From: CBDCUW01 sp965222745
GTDB taxonomy: Bacteria; Planctomycetota; Planctomycetia; Pirellulales; Pirellulaceae
Assembly: GCA_965222745.1 (NCBI GenBank)
Contig: CBDCUW010000002.1
Span: forward strand, 1 to 64,000
Direction: 5' to 3'
Length of the DNA stretch: 64,000 nucleotides
Shown piece by piece: positions 1 through 9,086 of this stretch. Numbering within the stretch: the stretch's first letter is position 1; every line of letters starts with the position of its first letter. A program made the position numbers and the translations under genes. Under the pieces are notes generated by a model. It was not told the origin of the DNA. It searched no databases and was given only the letters and a program-made list of their open reading frames with translations.

Positions 1-2047
1 CATCGGCCACCGCAAACCCGCTGGCGATCGCGTTGGTCACGTCAATCATCAGCGTGTTGCCGGTGATCGTGTAATCGCCCAACACCTTCCAGCCAGTCAA
101 GCCATCGACAAAATCGTTCGCATCGCCCGTTTGATCGACCGCGATCGTCTCCAGCGCCGCGCCCCCCACGCCGTCGTAAACGGTAAAGGGAGCATCCGGG
201 GCGTTGCCGGAAAAGCCGGGCCAGGAGACCGCCACTTCGTACTCACCCGGCTGAACATCGACGACCCAGTAAACACGAGAACCCTCGTAGGAAACGTGCG
301 TCTTCATCGCGCTGCCGAAATGGCCGACGGCGACCATTTGAAACTTGCCCGCCGAAACGAAACCGTCATCGAACCGGCCCACCTCCTGCACCGCCGAAGA
401 AGTCACCGTGCCGGAGATCCCAAAATCGAACAGCGCCGCAGCATCATCCTCGATCACCATCTCTAGCCGCCCGAACGACTTGGCATCGGCCCCGGCATCG
501 AGCCGCACGGTGAAGTCGATCGTCTGCCCGGCAGGGAGCGACTGGCTACTTTGGAAATTGTTCACCACCGTGAAACCGGTCGCTGCGGTGATCGGGGCGA
601 GCAACACCGGATCGGCCGAATCGTTACTGAGCGTGAATGTCTTTTCGACCGGCGAACCAACTTCGGTCACCCCAAAACCAACGTGGTCACCCTGCGCAAC
701 ATTCCCCAGAGTCGCTTCCGAAACCGACACACCGGCCAAACGTTGAACCCGAACCGCATCGGCGATCGAATAACCGGTAGTCGAATCGTTGGAAACCTCG
801 ATCACCAACGTGTTGCCGGTGGCCGTCACTTCACCGAGCGAATCCCAAGCGGTACCCGCTTCGACAAACTCCCGCGGCGCGTCGGTCTGGTCGACCACCG
901 AAGTGGCAAGCACACTGCCACCAACCCCATCGTAAATCGTGAACGGAGCATCGATCGCCCGCGCTGATGAAGAAGGCCAAGTGGCAGCCACTTCATACGT
1001 CCCCGGCTCCACGTCGACCACCCAGCGAGCCAGCGAATCGCGCCAGGAAGGATGCGAATGCTGCATCGCCCCATTCAAACCACCGCCGGAGATCGAATAG
1101 AACGTCCCCGAATGATAGAACCCGACATCGGAATCATCGACGACCTGCACCGCGCTACCGGCAGCCAGCGTCGTGCCCGAAATCGTCAACTCCAGCAGAC
1201 TCTCCGCCCCATCGTCGACCACAATCGACAGCGGCCCATACGACTTCGACGCGGCACTCGCATCCAACCGCACCGTAAAGTTCACCGACGCACCGGCAGA
1301 GAGCGTCTGGCCGGCCGTGAAATTGTTAACAATCGAAAACCCTTGCGGCGCAACGATCGGATCGAGCGTGATCGCCGCCGCCGAATCATTCGTCAACGTA
1401 AAGGCCTTATCAACCAATTGCCCCACGCCGGTGATCCCAAAACCAACGTGAGCCTTATCGGCCACCGCGCCCAACTGAGCCTCCGACAAACTGACCGGGG
1501 CAACCCGTTGAATCCGCACCACATCGGCGATCGCATAACCGGCGGTCACCGCATTGGAAAGCTGCACCTCGATCGAGTTGCCGGTCACCGTGAACGAACC
1601 CAAACTCTCCCAACCGACATTCTCATCCACAAAATCATCCGGCTCGGCCGTCTGATCCATCGAGACCGTCCCCAGCACCGACCCACCGACACCATCGAGT
1701 ACCGAAAAGGGAGCGTCGCTGGCCGAATTCGATTTCCCCGGCCAACTCGCCGCCACCTCATAAGTCCCCGGCGAAACATCGAACGTCCAAGAAGCGGTCG
1801 AAGCGGTCCAATTGAAATGAGACTGCTTGATACCCGAATTGAACCCACCGCTATTGGGATTGAACGTCCCGGTCGTCGAGAAGTCCGCATCAGCATCATC
1901 GACCAACTGCACCGCATCACCGGCGGCCAAAAGCTGCCGAGCTTCGAGCGTCTCGGTCAACATCCGCCGATGTCGCCGATGCCGAGGCAACGAACCATGC
2001 TTACGTCGAAAAACACGTCGAAGCCAAGAACGTCGCTTCTGCGTCAT
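1..2047 (-). CDS. Repeat-built planctomycete surface protein (5' part, runs off the window)
   Basis: The frame opens with ATG at 2047 and stays open to the window edge, so the C-terminus and stop are outside. A very basic start (MTQKRRSWLRRVFRRKHG) is followed at residues 30-44 by LTETLEARQLLAAGD, the export signature common at the N-termini of planctomycete surface proteins. The rest is a unit of about 250 residues seen roughly two and a half times (period about 755 bp). Each unit has a Golvesin/Xly-like beta domain (FDVSPGTYEVAASWPG, DAPFSVLDGVGG, AIADVVRIQR) and then a choice-of-anchor D-like Ig domain (HVGFGITGVG, FTLTNDS, FTVRLDA). No catalytic motif is visible; an adhesive or matrix role is inferred. 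The DNA is GC-rich, so long Arg-rich frames appear on the other strand and are not real. Confidence 0.85.
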   Translation of the reverse strand, partial: MTQKRRSWLRRVFRRKHGSLPRHRRHRRMLTETLEARQLLAAGDAVQLVDDADADFSTTGTFNPNSGGFNSGIKQSHFNWTASTASWTFDVSPGTYEVAASWPGKSNSASDAPFSVLDGVGGSVLGTVSMDQTAEPDDFVDENVGWESLGSFTVTGNSIEVQLSNAVTAGYAIADVVRIQRVAPVSLSEAQLGAVADKAHVGFGITGVGQLVDKAFTLTNDSAAAITLDPIVAPQGFSIVNNFTAGQTLSAGASVNFTVRLDASAASKSYGPLSIVVDDGAESLLELTISGTTLAAGSAVQVVDDSDVGFYHSGTFYSISGGGLNGAMQHSHPSWRDSLARWVVDVEPGTYEVAATWPSSSARAIDAPFTIYDGVGGSVLATSVVDQTDAPREFVEAGTAWDSLGEVTATGNTLVIEVSNDSTTGYSIADAVRVQRLAGVSVSEATLGNVAQGDHVGFGVTEVGSPVEKTFTLSNDSADPVLLAPITAATGFTVVNNFQSSQSLPAGQTIDFTVRLDAGADAKSFGRLEMVIEDDAAALFDFGISGTVTSSAVQEVGRFDDGFVSAGKFQMVAVGHFGSAMKTHVSYEGSRVYWVVDVQPGEYEVAVSWPGFSGNAPDAPFTVYDGVGGAALETIAVDQTGDANDFVDGLTGWKVLGDYTITGNTLMIDVTNAIASGFAVAD

Positions 2048-2509
2048 CACCAAACTCGATGGGAAACTGGGGAAGTGAAATCAAAGAAACGGGATCGAAG
2101 CGCAAACCGATCACCGACAGAGTCTTGCCGGCAGCCGTGACACAGCTGGTCCAGTGGCGCAATCAATTCAGAAAACAGGCTGACGATCTAGCCTGGAGAA
2201 CGGGCCGACTGGCCCCGAAAGAAGTCCGTCCCACGTGCTAGGCGACTCACGCCATTGGATCGGTGGTTTCCGATCACCCCCCGAACGCTATCGAATTTCT
2301 GAAAACCTCACAACCACCTGCGACATTCTTTCCAATAGGGGTGGCAGAAAGAAGAACGACGGGAACGAACGATGGCAGGCCTTCCAAAGCCGAGCGGCAA
2401 AGTCAAGGAGATCGCGGCCACCGGTCATTTTTTGAGGAGGTGTCGAGAGCCCCATTCTGTTTCACATACTCGTTCCACGCCGGCCTGTTGCTGCCTACAG
2501 AGAAGTGTT
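2048..2509. other. Intergenic region, no gene seen
   Basis: It lies between the start of the surface protein gene and the stop of the methyltransferase gene, both on the minus strand, and should hold the promoter of the former and the terminator of the latter. I see no convincing frame, RNA gene or strong hairpin. Confidence 0.5.
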
Positions 2510-4042
2510 TCAGGGATTGGTGGCGGGGCCGGCCGCTGGTTCGTTGACTTCCAATGCTAGGGGGAAGGCAACCGCCGACCCTGGTTTTGTCTTTGCGGGC
2601 AATCGGTCTTTCTGCGACCGCTTCCGCCAAACGTAGACACATTTTCGCAGTTCTTGGCGTCCATGACGCGCCATTTGCTGGCTGCTGTTGCCCTTTCCTC
2701 TCGGCAATACCCAGATGGTTTCGACATCCAATCCAGCTGCTTGTGCGAAGTCTGAAAGAATCAGATCGACCGGCAGATGGGCGCCCTGGTAACGGACGTT
2801 GTCGTTGACCATCACCAGTGGCCTGCCCGGTCGCAGGATGCGAGCGCATTCGAAGATGACCATCGACATTTCCAGAAAATAGTTCTTGACCATTCTGGCA
2901 ATGCCGTTGTTGTTCAGCTCACCTTGGCGGCGACAAGCATCCAGGTACTCCAGCACGATTTGAAGCATCCGTTGTTCCTCCCATGCTTTTCTCGCTTTCG
3001 CATAGATGCCACGGGAAAGGAGCGAGGGAAGTCCCGTCTTGTCTCGATTTTCGACGGTGCAACTGACCATGGCTTGACGCAGTTCCTTGATCGAATCTTC
3101 GCCAACGCCCAGATAGGCCAGCTCCAACGCGTAAGTCCGCGTGTAGTCGTAGCGGTTGCAGTACGGCGGCGAGGTGACGATGCCGGAAATGGTTCTTCCT
3201 TTGATTCGGGGAAGATGTTCTAGGCAGGTTCCTCGCAGCAGTTCGACTTCTCCAGGCCGATCAGGCGGCGGGTGAGTTCCAAACAAGAATCGTTGCGACG
3301 GGTGATTGCCCGTCAGGTCGGACGCGATTTCGGAGAGTTTGTCGATCATCGCCGCTGAGAAGCTTCGAATCGTTCCTTTGTCGAATCTTGTCTTTCCTCC
3401 CCTTCGCCCCGAACGCCAATCCCAACGCAAATACTGCCCATCTTTTCTGGTGAAGCTGATCGATTCCAGAATGCACATTGCAGCGAACCGAAGCACTCGC
3501 TTGACGGTTGGGTCGGAGATTGATTCTGCCTCGTATAGATAACGACCAAGATGTTTTTCGGTTTCCTCAGAAAAGGCTCCTGCGGTGATTCGCAAGTGTT
3601 GAAAAGGTTTCTTCTCGCCGTTTCTTTCCCAGACGCGGGAGTTGCAGAAGTCCTGAATCGCTGAAGCGACCTTTGGAGAGTCGGCGTATCGGAGGGCCTG
3701 CCGCACCTCGATGATCTCGGCACTGCAAGGAAGCAACTCGATTCCCAGGGAATCCAAACCCAATTCACTGGCGACAAAAAGTGCCGTTCCAGAACCGGCA
3801 AACGGGTCCAGCACCTTTCCCCGGTCCATTCCCACTTCCCGGAACAGATAACGCATCAAGTCTGCCGAGAACGCTTCCCGGTACTTGCACCAACGATGTT
3901 CGCCGGCGTTCTTGTTCGCTTGGAAACTCACCAGCTTGCGATCCAAAGCTTGATTGACGACCAGTGAATCGGAATACTCCCTGGCCAGTCGCTTCTCGGC
4001 TTCGCCGATAGCGGTCGCCATGGAGTTCAAGCTTCGATTCAT
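2510..4042 (-). CDS. DNA methyltransferase, N4-cytosine/N6-adenine type
   Basis: A 510-residue amino-methyltransferase acting on DNA with AdoMet. Motif I is LDPFAGSGTALF (residues 78-89, AdoMet binding) and motif IV is TSPPYCNRYDY (290-300); SPPY is the catalytic form usual in N4-cytosine enzymes but also seen in some N6-adenine enzymes. About 200 residues separate the two motifs, consistent with an inserted recognition region. Motif I comes before IV. ATG at 4042 is preceded by GGCGAGGAA, a good ribosome site, so it is preferred to the in-frame ATG at 4021. No restriction nuclease gene adjoins it. It is downstream of, and on the same strand as, the PLP and membrane genes but 245 bp away, so it may be an orphan methylase or part of an unrecognised modification-based defence locus. 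The function class is firm; specificity is unknown. Confidence 0.88.
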   Translation of the reverse strand: MNRSLNSMATAIGEAEKRLAREYSDSLVVNQALDRKLVSFQANKNAGEHRWCKYREAFSADLMRYLFREVGMDRGKVLDPFAGSGTALFVASELGLDSLGIELLPCSAEIIEVRQALRYADSPKVASAIQDFCNSRVWERNGEKKPFQHLRITAGAFSEETEKHLGRYLYEAESISDPTVKRVLRFAAMCILESISFTRKDGQYLRWDWRSGRRGGKTRFDKGTIRSFSAAMIDKLSEIASDLTGNHPSQRFLFGTHPPPDRPGEVELLRGTCLEHLPRIKGRTISGIVTSPPYCNRYDYTRTYALELAYLGVGEDSIKELRQAMVSCTVENRDKTGLPSLLSRGIYAKARKAWEEQRMLQIVLEYLDACRRQGELNNNGIARMVKNYFLEMSMVIFECARILRPGRPLVMVNDNVRYQGAHLPVDLILSDFAQAAGLDVETIWVLPRGKGNSSQQMARHGRQELRKCVYVWRKRSQKDRLPAKTKPGSAVAFPLALEVNEPAAGPATNP

Positions 4043-4287
4043 TTCCTCGCCTTCATTGTCAATCTCTCCTGCTATCTGGCGTCAAACGCTGTCACGTTTG
4101 CATCGATGACACAAAGCCTCAAAAAAGACAAGGCAGCACGGCATCCGACGATGAGCGGGCGCAACCGGAAACGTCTTCCTGGTTGCTTGGGACCATTGCC
4201 ACTGTATAGCCGATGTCGGTAGCGACAGTTCCTGTTCGTTGATTCCCAAAGGGAACCACGCGGTGTCACGTCAGGCAAACTTGTGTG

Positions 4288-5526
4288 CTATTGAAGCAGC
4301 AAGCTTGTTGCTTGACGGACGCGGCGTCCAACGTCTTCCTGGGACTCGCTGGTCCAGTTGTCGCGAGGAATAGAAAGGCGGATTTGCCCCGTGTCGTAAG
4401 CTGTTACCGCGAGCCCGCATTCTGCGAAAGCATTGCGAATGACCGTGCCGTCGATTGATGGTGAAAGCCCCCTACCCTCCAGCAAAACCGTCCTCGAGTG
4501 GTACGCCTCTGGTAGTTCTTTTACCGTCCAGATCGTGTTTTCTAGCTGTGATAGGACAAAGGAAATATCTGCATGATCGATCGGACGTGGTGGCGCACCC
4601 GTTTGCTGAATTTCTGAGTGCAGATCATCCAACGCCCCGTCACAGGAAAACAAGGCGGCAACGTTTGCAGTCGATTGTGATGCCACGTCAATGCCTGATA
4701 TTGCCCGCCAAGCGAGGCGAAGCAAAGGGTCGTCAATGGAACTTGATTCAAGTAGCTCGGCAACAATGTGCTCGATCCGCGATGCAGACCGCTGACGTCC
4801 GTAAACGGCAAGGGAGAGTGGAAAATAGCCGCCCAACCACTTGTGGCTACTGGTGAGATAGAGGTCGGAAGCGATCACCGAGGCCCCATGCTCGACCTGA
4901 GCATATTCTTGAGCCCCATCGATCACCGAAAAGAACAATTCCGATTTCTCACGGATAGATTCAGTAACGGAAGCTGCGGGAAAGCAGACCCCATCGTGGC
5001 TCAACGCCGTCAAGAACAGTCCATCGCAGCCGTGCTGCACGAACTTGTTGGCAACGTACAAACTGACGTCGTTGATCGTCGGACGATCATCTTCAATGAA
5101 CCTGCGAATCGGCAGTACGACCAGCTCACGGCCAAACCCCTTGGCAAAATCTTGCAGGACTTTCCGATAAACGGGCCACGAAAGATCGGTGGTGAGGACG
5201 CGTTCGCAGGGACCGAAGAGCAGCAGTGCCGCGATTCGAATATGGGAGTCGGATGAAGACCCAAAAAGAATGGACTGCCACTGCTCGCAACCCAACTGCA
5301 ACTTCAGCTTGTCCCGGAGTTGATGCACTCCCGGAAACGACGCCAATTGCGGGAACTCAGCTTGCAGATCAACCGGCCAATGGGCTCCCCCTTGAAAAAT
5401 CAGTCGGTCCATCTCGGCGGACGCGGCATTTTTTCCTGCGAACTCGACAAGATCCCGGTGCCGATCGCGGGCGGTAGGCGTCATGAGGCCCAGACGGGCT
5501 GAGTCGAGATAGTGAACAATGGTCAT
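4288..5526 (-). CDS. Class V aminotransferase-fold PLP enzyme
   Basis: A 412-residue protein of PLP fold type I, class V (cysteine desulfurase/kynureninase-like). Residues 203-206 read DGAQ, the cofactor-ring aspartate motif, and 226-231 read SSHKWL, where K229 is the expected Schiff-base lysine. The C-terminal small domain (RNAFAECGLAVTAYDTGQIRLSIPRD) fits the family. The catalytic cysteine loop of cysteine desulfurases is not evident, so desulfurase activity should not be assumed. ATG at 5526 lies 24 bp after the stop of the two-TM protein gene, so the two are probably one transcript. This pairing is not a standard metabolic context and I do not recognise a pathway. Substrate unknown. Confidence 0.8.
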   Translation of the reverse strand: MTIVHYLDSARLGLMTPTARDRHRDLVEFAGKNAASAEMDRLIFQGGAHWPVDLQAEFPQLASFPGVHQLRDKLKLQLGCEQWQSILFGSSSDSHIRIAALLLFGPCERVLTTDLSWPVYRKVLQDFAKGFGRELVVLPIRRFIEDDRPTINDVSLYVANKFVQHGCDGLFLTALSHDGVCFPAASVTESIREKSELFFSVIDGAQEYAQVEHGASVIASDLYLTSSHKWLGGYFPLSLAVYGRQRSASRIEHIVAELLESSSIDDPLLRLAWRAISGIDVASQSTANVAALFSCDGALDDLHSEIQQTGAPPRPIDHADISFVLSQLENTIWTVKELPEAYHSRTVLLEGRGLSPSIDGTVIRNAFAECGLAVTAYDTGQIRLSIPRDNWTSESQEDVGRRVRQATSLLLQ

Positions 5527-5550
5527 TGTTACTCTCCGTACCCTGAGAGC

Positions 5551-6504
5551 TTACGGAAGTTTCTGTTCCCGATCCAGCAGATCGGGATACGAAGTTGCAA
5601 ATAAGTTCAGACGCTCCCAAATCCGCTGGGCCGCTTGTCGCTCGCTGGCGCGGTAATCAATCTCGAATCGTGAGGTTCGGCCGTTTTTGTCCACGATTTG
5701 AAAACCGACGGCTACGTCACCGTAAAGCCCAAAATCGACAAGCAGGTCGGGTTCATCGCGAATGTCCGATTCGCGGACAAGGCGGACCAGGATTCCGTGG
5801 ACGTGCTGATGCTCGATCCACTCGGAAACGGGAGGACCCGGCAGATTGGAATCAGCTGTCCATAGCGATTCGGGCACAATGACTGTGCGATGAACCAACA
5901 GCCCGTCCTTTGCCAACTCGCAGTTGAGCTCAAGACTTTGCTTGCCGGGTGTGTCTTGCCAATATTCAGCTGTGCGAAACCATGCGACGGATCGGTACTG
6001 CTTTACTTCCGGTTTGCGCAACAGCTGCTCGTAGACAGTTCGCCAAGTTTCGGTTCGTTCAAAGACGAGCTTGCCGTCGGCCATTTCACTGATCTTGGAG
6101 TCCAATTCAATCAATCGCGACAATGCCTGGAACTGCAATGTCGCGTTCTCACTACTAGCGAGTGTACCGAGTGAAAGCGCGATGCGGTGATAGATCGACA
6201 AAAACTCCGGATGAACCACCAATTCTCTTCTCAGCCCCAAGGCACCCAGCAGAGTTGCCTGATGCCGATCTCTCTCCAGTGCATACTCCAAATAGGCGAG
6301 CTGAAGGCCAAAAACGCTGCTAACAATGACTCCGAGAACTGAAATCTGCTCCGGCATGCCTGCAAAGACACTCACCAAGGCAACAGTCAGCGATCCCAGC
6401 AAAGCTGCGGTGAGAAAACGACCGTTTAGGAGCGTTCGACCGGTCGAACGAACGTGCAAGACCTCCCAGGGACTGGTCGATTCACGGCTAGCTTTCTTGA
6501 TCAT
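5551..6504 (-). CDS. Two-TM membrane protein with conserved cytosolic domain
   Basis: Two hydrophobic segments lie near the N-terminus (FLTAALLGSLTVALVSVFAG and ISVLGVIVSSVFGLQLAYL), followed by about 250 soluble residues. The soluble part has a pattern I associate with stand-alone sensor or effector proteins of bacterial conflict loci (VIVPESLW, HVHGILVRLV, PDLLVDFGLYGDVAVGFQ), but I cannot name the family. Starts at ATG 6504 (MIKKASRES) or an in-frame GTG at 6534 are possible; neither has a clear ribosome site. The gene is 24 bp upstream of the PLP-enzyme gene, implying co-expression. Membrane location is predicted with good confidence; function is unknown. Confidence 0.7.
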   Translation of the reverse strand: MIKKASRESTSPWEVLHVRSTGRTLLNGRFLTAALLGSLTVALVSVFAGMPEQISVLGVIVSSVFGLQLAYLEYALERDRHQATLLGALGLRRELVVHPEFLSIYHRIALSLGTLASSENATLQFQALSRLIELDSKISEMADGKLVFERTETWRTVYEQLLRKPEVKQYRSVAWFRTAEYWQDTPGKQSLELNCELAKDGLLVHRTVIVPESLWTADSNLPGPPVSEWIEHQHVHGILVRLVRESDIRDEPDLLVDFGLYGDVAVGFQIVDKNGRTSRFEIDYRASERQAAQRIWERLNLFATSYPDLLDREQKLP

Positions 6505-6678
6505 TGATGAACCATACGACGCCTTCAAACTCACGACAAGAAAATTCTGTCGAGCGCCGCATTGGGTGTCGACGTGCTGACGTCAAGTGCCCAGAGGCAG
6601 GCTCCCACGTGGCACGATCGTGCCGACGCGGTGCCCGCCTCTCGTCGGGACAACGCTCGTTGACGACGGGTTTAACCT

Positions 6679-6897
6679 CTAGTCCGCGTTTTCGAAGATC
6701 CACGTGTGGGCCATGCCGACAACCTTGGACAGCAGCAACAGATCGTCACGACCGAAGGAATTCGAACTCCTCCATTCGTCCCCCTCTTTGTAGAGTCGGC
6801 TTGGCGTGACGTTGTACTGCTTTCCTCGTTCGGTGTCGTTGGCCCAGATGGCAACCTTGATCGAACCGAGTCTGATTTCGTGAACTGGTTTGCTCAT
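6679..6897 (-). CDS. Small conserved hypothetical protein (72 aa)
   Basis: Starts at ATG 6897 (MSKPVHEIRLGSIKVAIW), preceded by a weak purine stretch, and ends IFENAD. The composition and the beta-rich pattern (KVAIWAND, QYNVTPSRLYKEGDEWR, DDLLLLSKVVGMAHTWI) look like a real compact protein. I recall short proteins of this pattern on planctomycete and proteobacterial mobile elements but know no function. It has its own upstream space and sits at the left edge of the plasmid-maintenance module. Confidence 0.65.
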   Translation of the reverse strand: MSKPVHEIRLGSIKVAIWANDTERGKQYNVTPSRLYKEGDEWRSSNSFGRDDLLLLSKVVGMAHTWIFENAD

Positions 6898-7075
6898 CGC
6901 ATTGCTCCTATTCGAGTTTTTCAAAACATTCTCGCCGCAAATTGGCGCTCGGTCTTGAACTACCACGGTTGCGCAAAGGATTCAAAACCTGCGGCGAAAA
7001 TTCTGCGTTGAGATCTCGATTGCAGAGCATCACTGTCACAATTTGCAACACAGCGCCCTCACCAAATCGAGGATT

Positions 7076-7399
7076 TCAATGCTGGGTTGGCTCGACGTAG
7101 TTCATGCCCTTTCCGCGTACTGAGATTACGTGGATCTTCCCCTTCTCTACCTGAAAGACGATACGGTAGGGTCGGCCGCGAGGTACCTTGAAAACCAAGT
7201 GACGCATCTCCACCTGGAATTCGTTTGATTCTGGAGCGATCGAACCTGGAATGGAGTTGGCGAACTCAAGGGATGCAACGGCATCTAGCAGTTCTTGATA
7301 CCAACGATCGGCACCCTGTACCGATCGCTCGCGAATCCACCGATAAATCTCTGCGATATTCGACTTCGCTTCGGCTGAAAACTCGACTCGGAATTCCAT
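7076..7399 (-). CDS. RelE/ParE-superfamily toxin
   Basis: A 107-residue protein with the RelE/ParE fold pattern: EFSAEAKSNIAEIYRWI helix pair, GADRWYQELLDAV, and a C-terminal strand set RHLVFKVPRGRPYRIVFQV and IHVISVRGKG. Family members either cut mRNA in the ribosome (RelE) or poison gyrase (ParE); the sequence does not decide which. The start is the ATG at 7399; it overlaps the antitoxin stop in a TGATG arrangement, showing translational coupling. A leftward TTG at 7402 is less likely. Gene order antitoxin then toxin is the usual one. Confidence 0.85.
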   Translation of the reverse strand: MEFRVEFSAEAKSNIAEIYRWIRERSVQGADRWYQELLDAVASLEFANSIPGSIAPESNEFQVEMRHLVFKVPRGRPYRIVFQVEKGKIHVISVRGKGMNYVEPTQH

Positions 7400-7629
7400 C
7401 AATCGAGTGGAATCTTGTTCTTCTTACGAAACTCTCGATCGAATTCTTTCCATGGCGTTGTTCGCCCAGCCGCCACGTCATCGAGCCCTCGCTGAATGGA
7501 CAGCAGAGATTCAGTCTGTTCTTTCCAAGCTCGCAAGGCCTCGTCAGGCGAAATGGAGGTACCTCCGTTTGTGAGTTGTCGCCCGATGAAGCGGTGGAAC
7601 AATTCGAGTTCTTTGTCAGATTGTGCCAT
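7399..7629 (-). CDS. Putative antitoxin of the RelE/ParE pair
   Basis: A 76-residue, acidic-then-basic helical protein (MAQSDKELELFHRFIG, then SPDEALRAWKEQTESL, ending EFDREFRKKNKIPLD). It directly precedes and overlaps the toxin gene by one base, which is the main evidence for its role. SPDEAL followed by a helix resembles the short antitoxins that go with ParE-type toxins, where the C-terminus wraps the toxin. A DNA-binding motif is not obvious. Likely autoregulates the operon promoter just upstream at 7630-7647. Confidence 0.75.
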   Translation of the reverse strand: MAQSDKELELFHRFIGRQLTNGGTSISPDEALRAWKEQTESLLSIQRGLDDVAAGRTTPWKEFDREFRKKNKIPLD

Positions 7630-7647
7630 GGATCGATAGTAGCACAG

Positions 7648-8766
7648 CTACCTGAACAAGATCAAAGAAAAGATTGAACAGTCTGATAGGAATCGATCGC
7701 AGGCAACAGCAAACCATCTCGACGCCGTTGCCCGCGAGGCTGGAGCCGATAGGCAGCCGCTTGGAACGCGGGACGGTTGAAAGCGTTGCTTGGTCCTCCA
7801 TTTTTTCACTGCTCTGAGAGCCCTCCTCTCCTGTTCCGCAGTAATGAATTCCCACAGTCCTCGTCGAATCAGTTGTACGAACATCCCGGCCGGGTTCCTT
7901 CCCAGCGTGGTTGCGCGCACCGCGGCAGCCACAACGTTGAGGAAGTTCGCTTCGGAAGGCTTCATCCAGCCAAGCCCACAGGCTTGCTCGTAGAGAATCT
8001 TCACACTGGAAACTCTTTTCAGGTCACCTGGAGCAATCTTTCCAATAGAAACACCAGTTTTGGTATTTCCATAGGAAATAGTTCTCTTGTTTTTCCATGG
8101 GGGTGCAGATTCGCGTCTTCGTTGTCGTTTCTTTCCTCGTCCGGTAAGGATTTCGTAGCACTGGCCAAACTTGTTTCTAACCCGCCAATGCACATTGCGT
8201 CGTCTCAACAGCCTCAATGACCGCAGCCAAGCTGTGGCAGAGAAAACGGTTCGCTTGGCGATACCGAACACCTCTGCTATCCAGCCAGCTTTGACAAACC
8301 CGTAGTTGGTGATACAGCCGTTTTTGACAAACAAACAACGAGCTGCCATCACCAGGGAAGCAATCACCTCTGAAGGTTTTCGATGGCCTGCCAGTGCTTT
8401 TAGCAGTCGACGGGGGACAGGGACGAGTCTATCTTTGGACGTTCCCAACTCGGCCACCATCTCCCCTGCCCGCCCGTCGAAGTGACTCAGAAATTCGATT
8501 CGTTGTTGATCAAAGAATACAAATGGCCTCAGTTCTCTCAGACCGGCGCTGATAGAACGTTCTTTGAGTCCAGTAAGGTCGCAGATTTCGCGCATTAAAA
8601 ACTGCGGTTTTCGATGTGAATCGCAGCGGCGATGCTGCATCTCGTGCAGCGAAAGATAGACCCTCAGCCCGGCAGCAGAGAGCTCCCCTACTCGCCTTCG
8701 CCATAGCAAACTACTGATTGTTCCCACCGACAGTAAGACGTACCCTCCTCGAAATCTGCTCGCCAT
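7648..8766 (-). CDS. Rep-like protein with two winged-helix segments
   Basis: A 372-residue basic protein if begun at ATG 8766 (MASRFRGGYVLLSVG); an in-frame GTG at 8838 would add 24 residues. Two helix-turn-helix regions are visible: LMREICDLTGLKERSISAGLREL near residue 75 and AEVFGIAKRTVFSATAWLRSL near 185. A doubled winged helix is the architecture of many plasmid replication initiators. The C-terminal 150 residues are Arg/Lys-rich. It is divergent from parA across an intergenic region with a long palindrome and a candidate antisense RNA, which supports a replication role. It could instead be a transcription regulator; I do not recognise a named Rep family. Confidence 0.6.
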   Translation of the reverse strand: MASRFRGGYVLLSVGTISSLLWRRRVGELSAAGLRVYLSLHEMQHRRCDSHRKPQFLMREICDLTGLKERSISAGLRELRPFVFFDQQRIEFLSHFDGRAGEMVAELGTSKDRLVPVPRRLLKALAGHRKPSEVIASLVMAARCLFVKNGCITNYGFVKAGWIAEVFGIAKRTVFSATAWLRSLRLLRRRNVHWRVRNKFGQCYEILTGRGKKRQRRRESAPPWKNKRTISYGNTKTGVSIGKIAPGDLKRVSSVKILYEQACGLGWMKPSEANFLNVVAAAVRATTLGRNPAGMFVQLIRRGLWEFITAEQERRALRAVKKWRTKQRFQPSRVPSGCLSAPASRATASRWFAVACDRFLSDCSIFSLILFR

Positions 8767-8854
8767 CGCCTTTCTTTTCGAGACGCAGAAACCCCATTGG
8801 CCCTCGCTGATTGGCCGTGCCAAACGACACAAGTACACAGTCTAAGAATAATGA

Positions 8855-8882
8855 TTGACAGCGCGCGACGGTTTGGTAAGCT
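8855..8882 (+). promoter_or_regulatory. Sigma70-like promoter for candidate ctRNA
   Basis: TTGACA at 8855-8860, a 16-bp spacer, then TAAGCT at 8877-8882. The -35 box is a consensus match; the -10 box is weaker. It points away from the rep-like gene, across what would be that gene's 5' leader. Confidence 0.5.
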
Positions 8883-8888
8883 CGGATC

Positions 8889-8979
8889 GGTTAGCAGTGT
8901 CCAAGCCTCTTGGCGCAGCTGTGAATCATTTGGACTTCTAAGACCCGATCATTCGTTGCCGCGAGTGACCGGGTCTTTT
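8889..8979 (+). ncRNA. Candidate counter-transcribed RNA of the rep-like gene
   Basis: A short transcript of about 90 nt would run from the promoter at 8855-8882 to the terminator at 8940-8979. It contains two stem-loops: one closed by GTCCAA/TTGGAC and the terminator stem. Transcribed opposite to the rep-like gene and upstream of its start, it would be antisense to the rep leader, as in plasmid copy-number control RNAs. No protein frame is present. Inference from layout only. Confidence 0.4.
8940..8979 (+). terminator. Intrinsic terminator
   Basis: Eight-bp stem AAGACCCG / CGGGTCTT with a 22-nt loop, followed by TTTTCTTTTG. No protein gene ends here on the plus strand, so it most simply terminates the short RNA starting near 8889. 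Confidence 0.55.
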
Positions 8980-9086
8980 CTTTTGACGTTCGTGGTTGCC
9001 TGTCGTCCCTACCTCCTTGTTATTTCTCGTTAATCATCGTTGACCACTTGTACACAGCCTCCTGGCTACGGCAACGAAAAAATCGT

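Noticed and set aside
1052..2140. 362-residue Arg-rich frame on the plus strand
   Set aside because: It opposes the surface protein gene, whose domain repeats and export signature are clear. Codon composition (Arg/His-rich) is typical of a GC-rich shadow.
4288..5526. Cysteine desulfurase of a phosphorothioation (Dnd) system
   Set aside because: No catalytic cysteine loop and no dndB-E genes nearby; only the class V PLP fold is supported.
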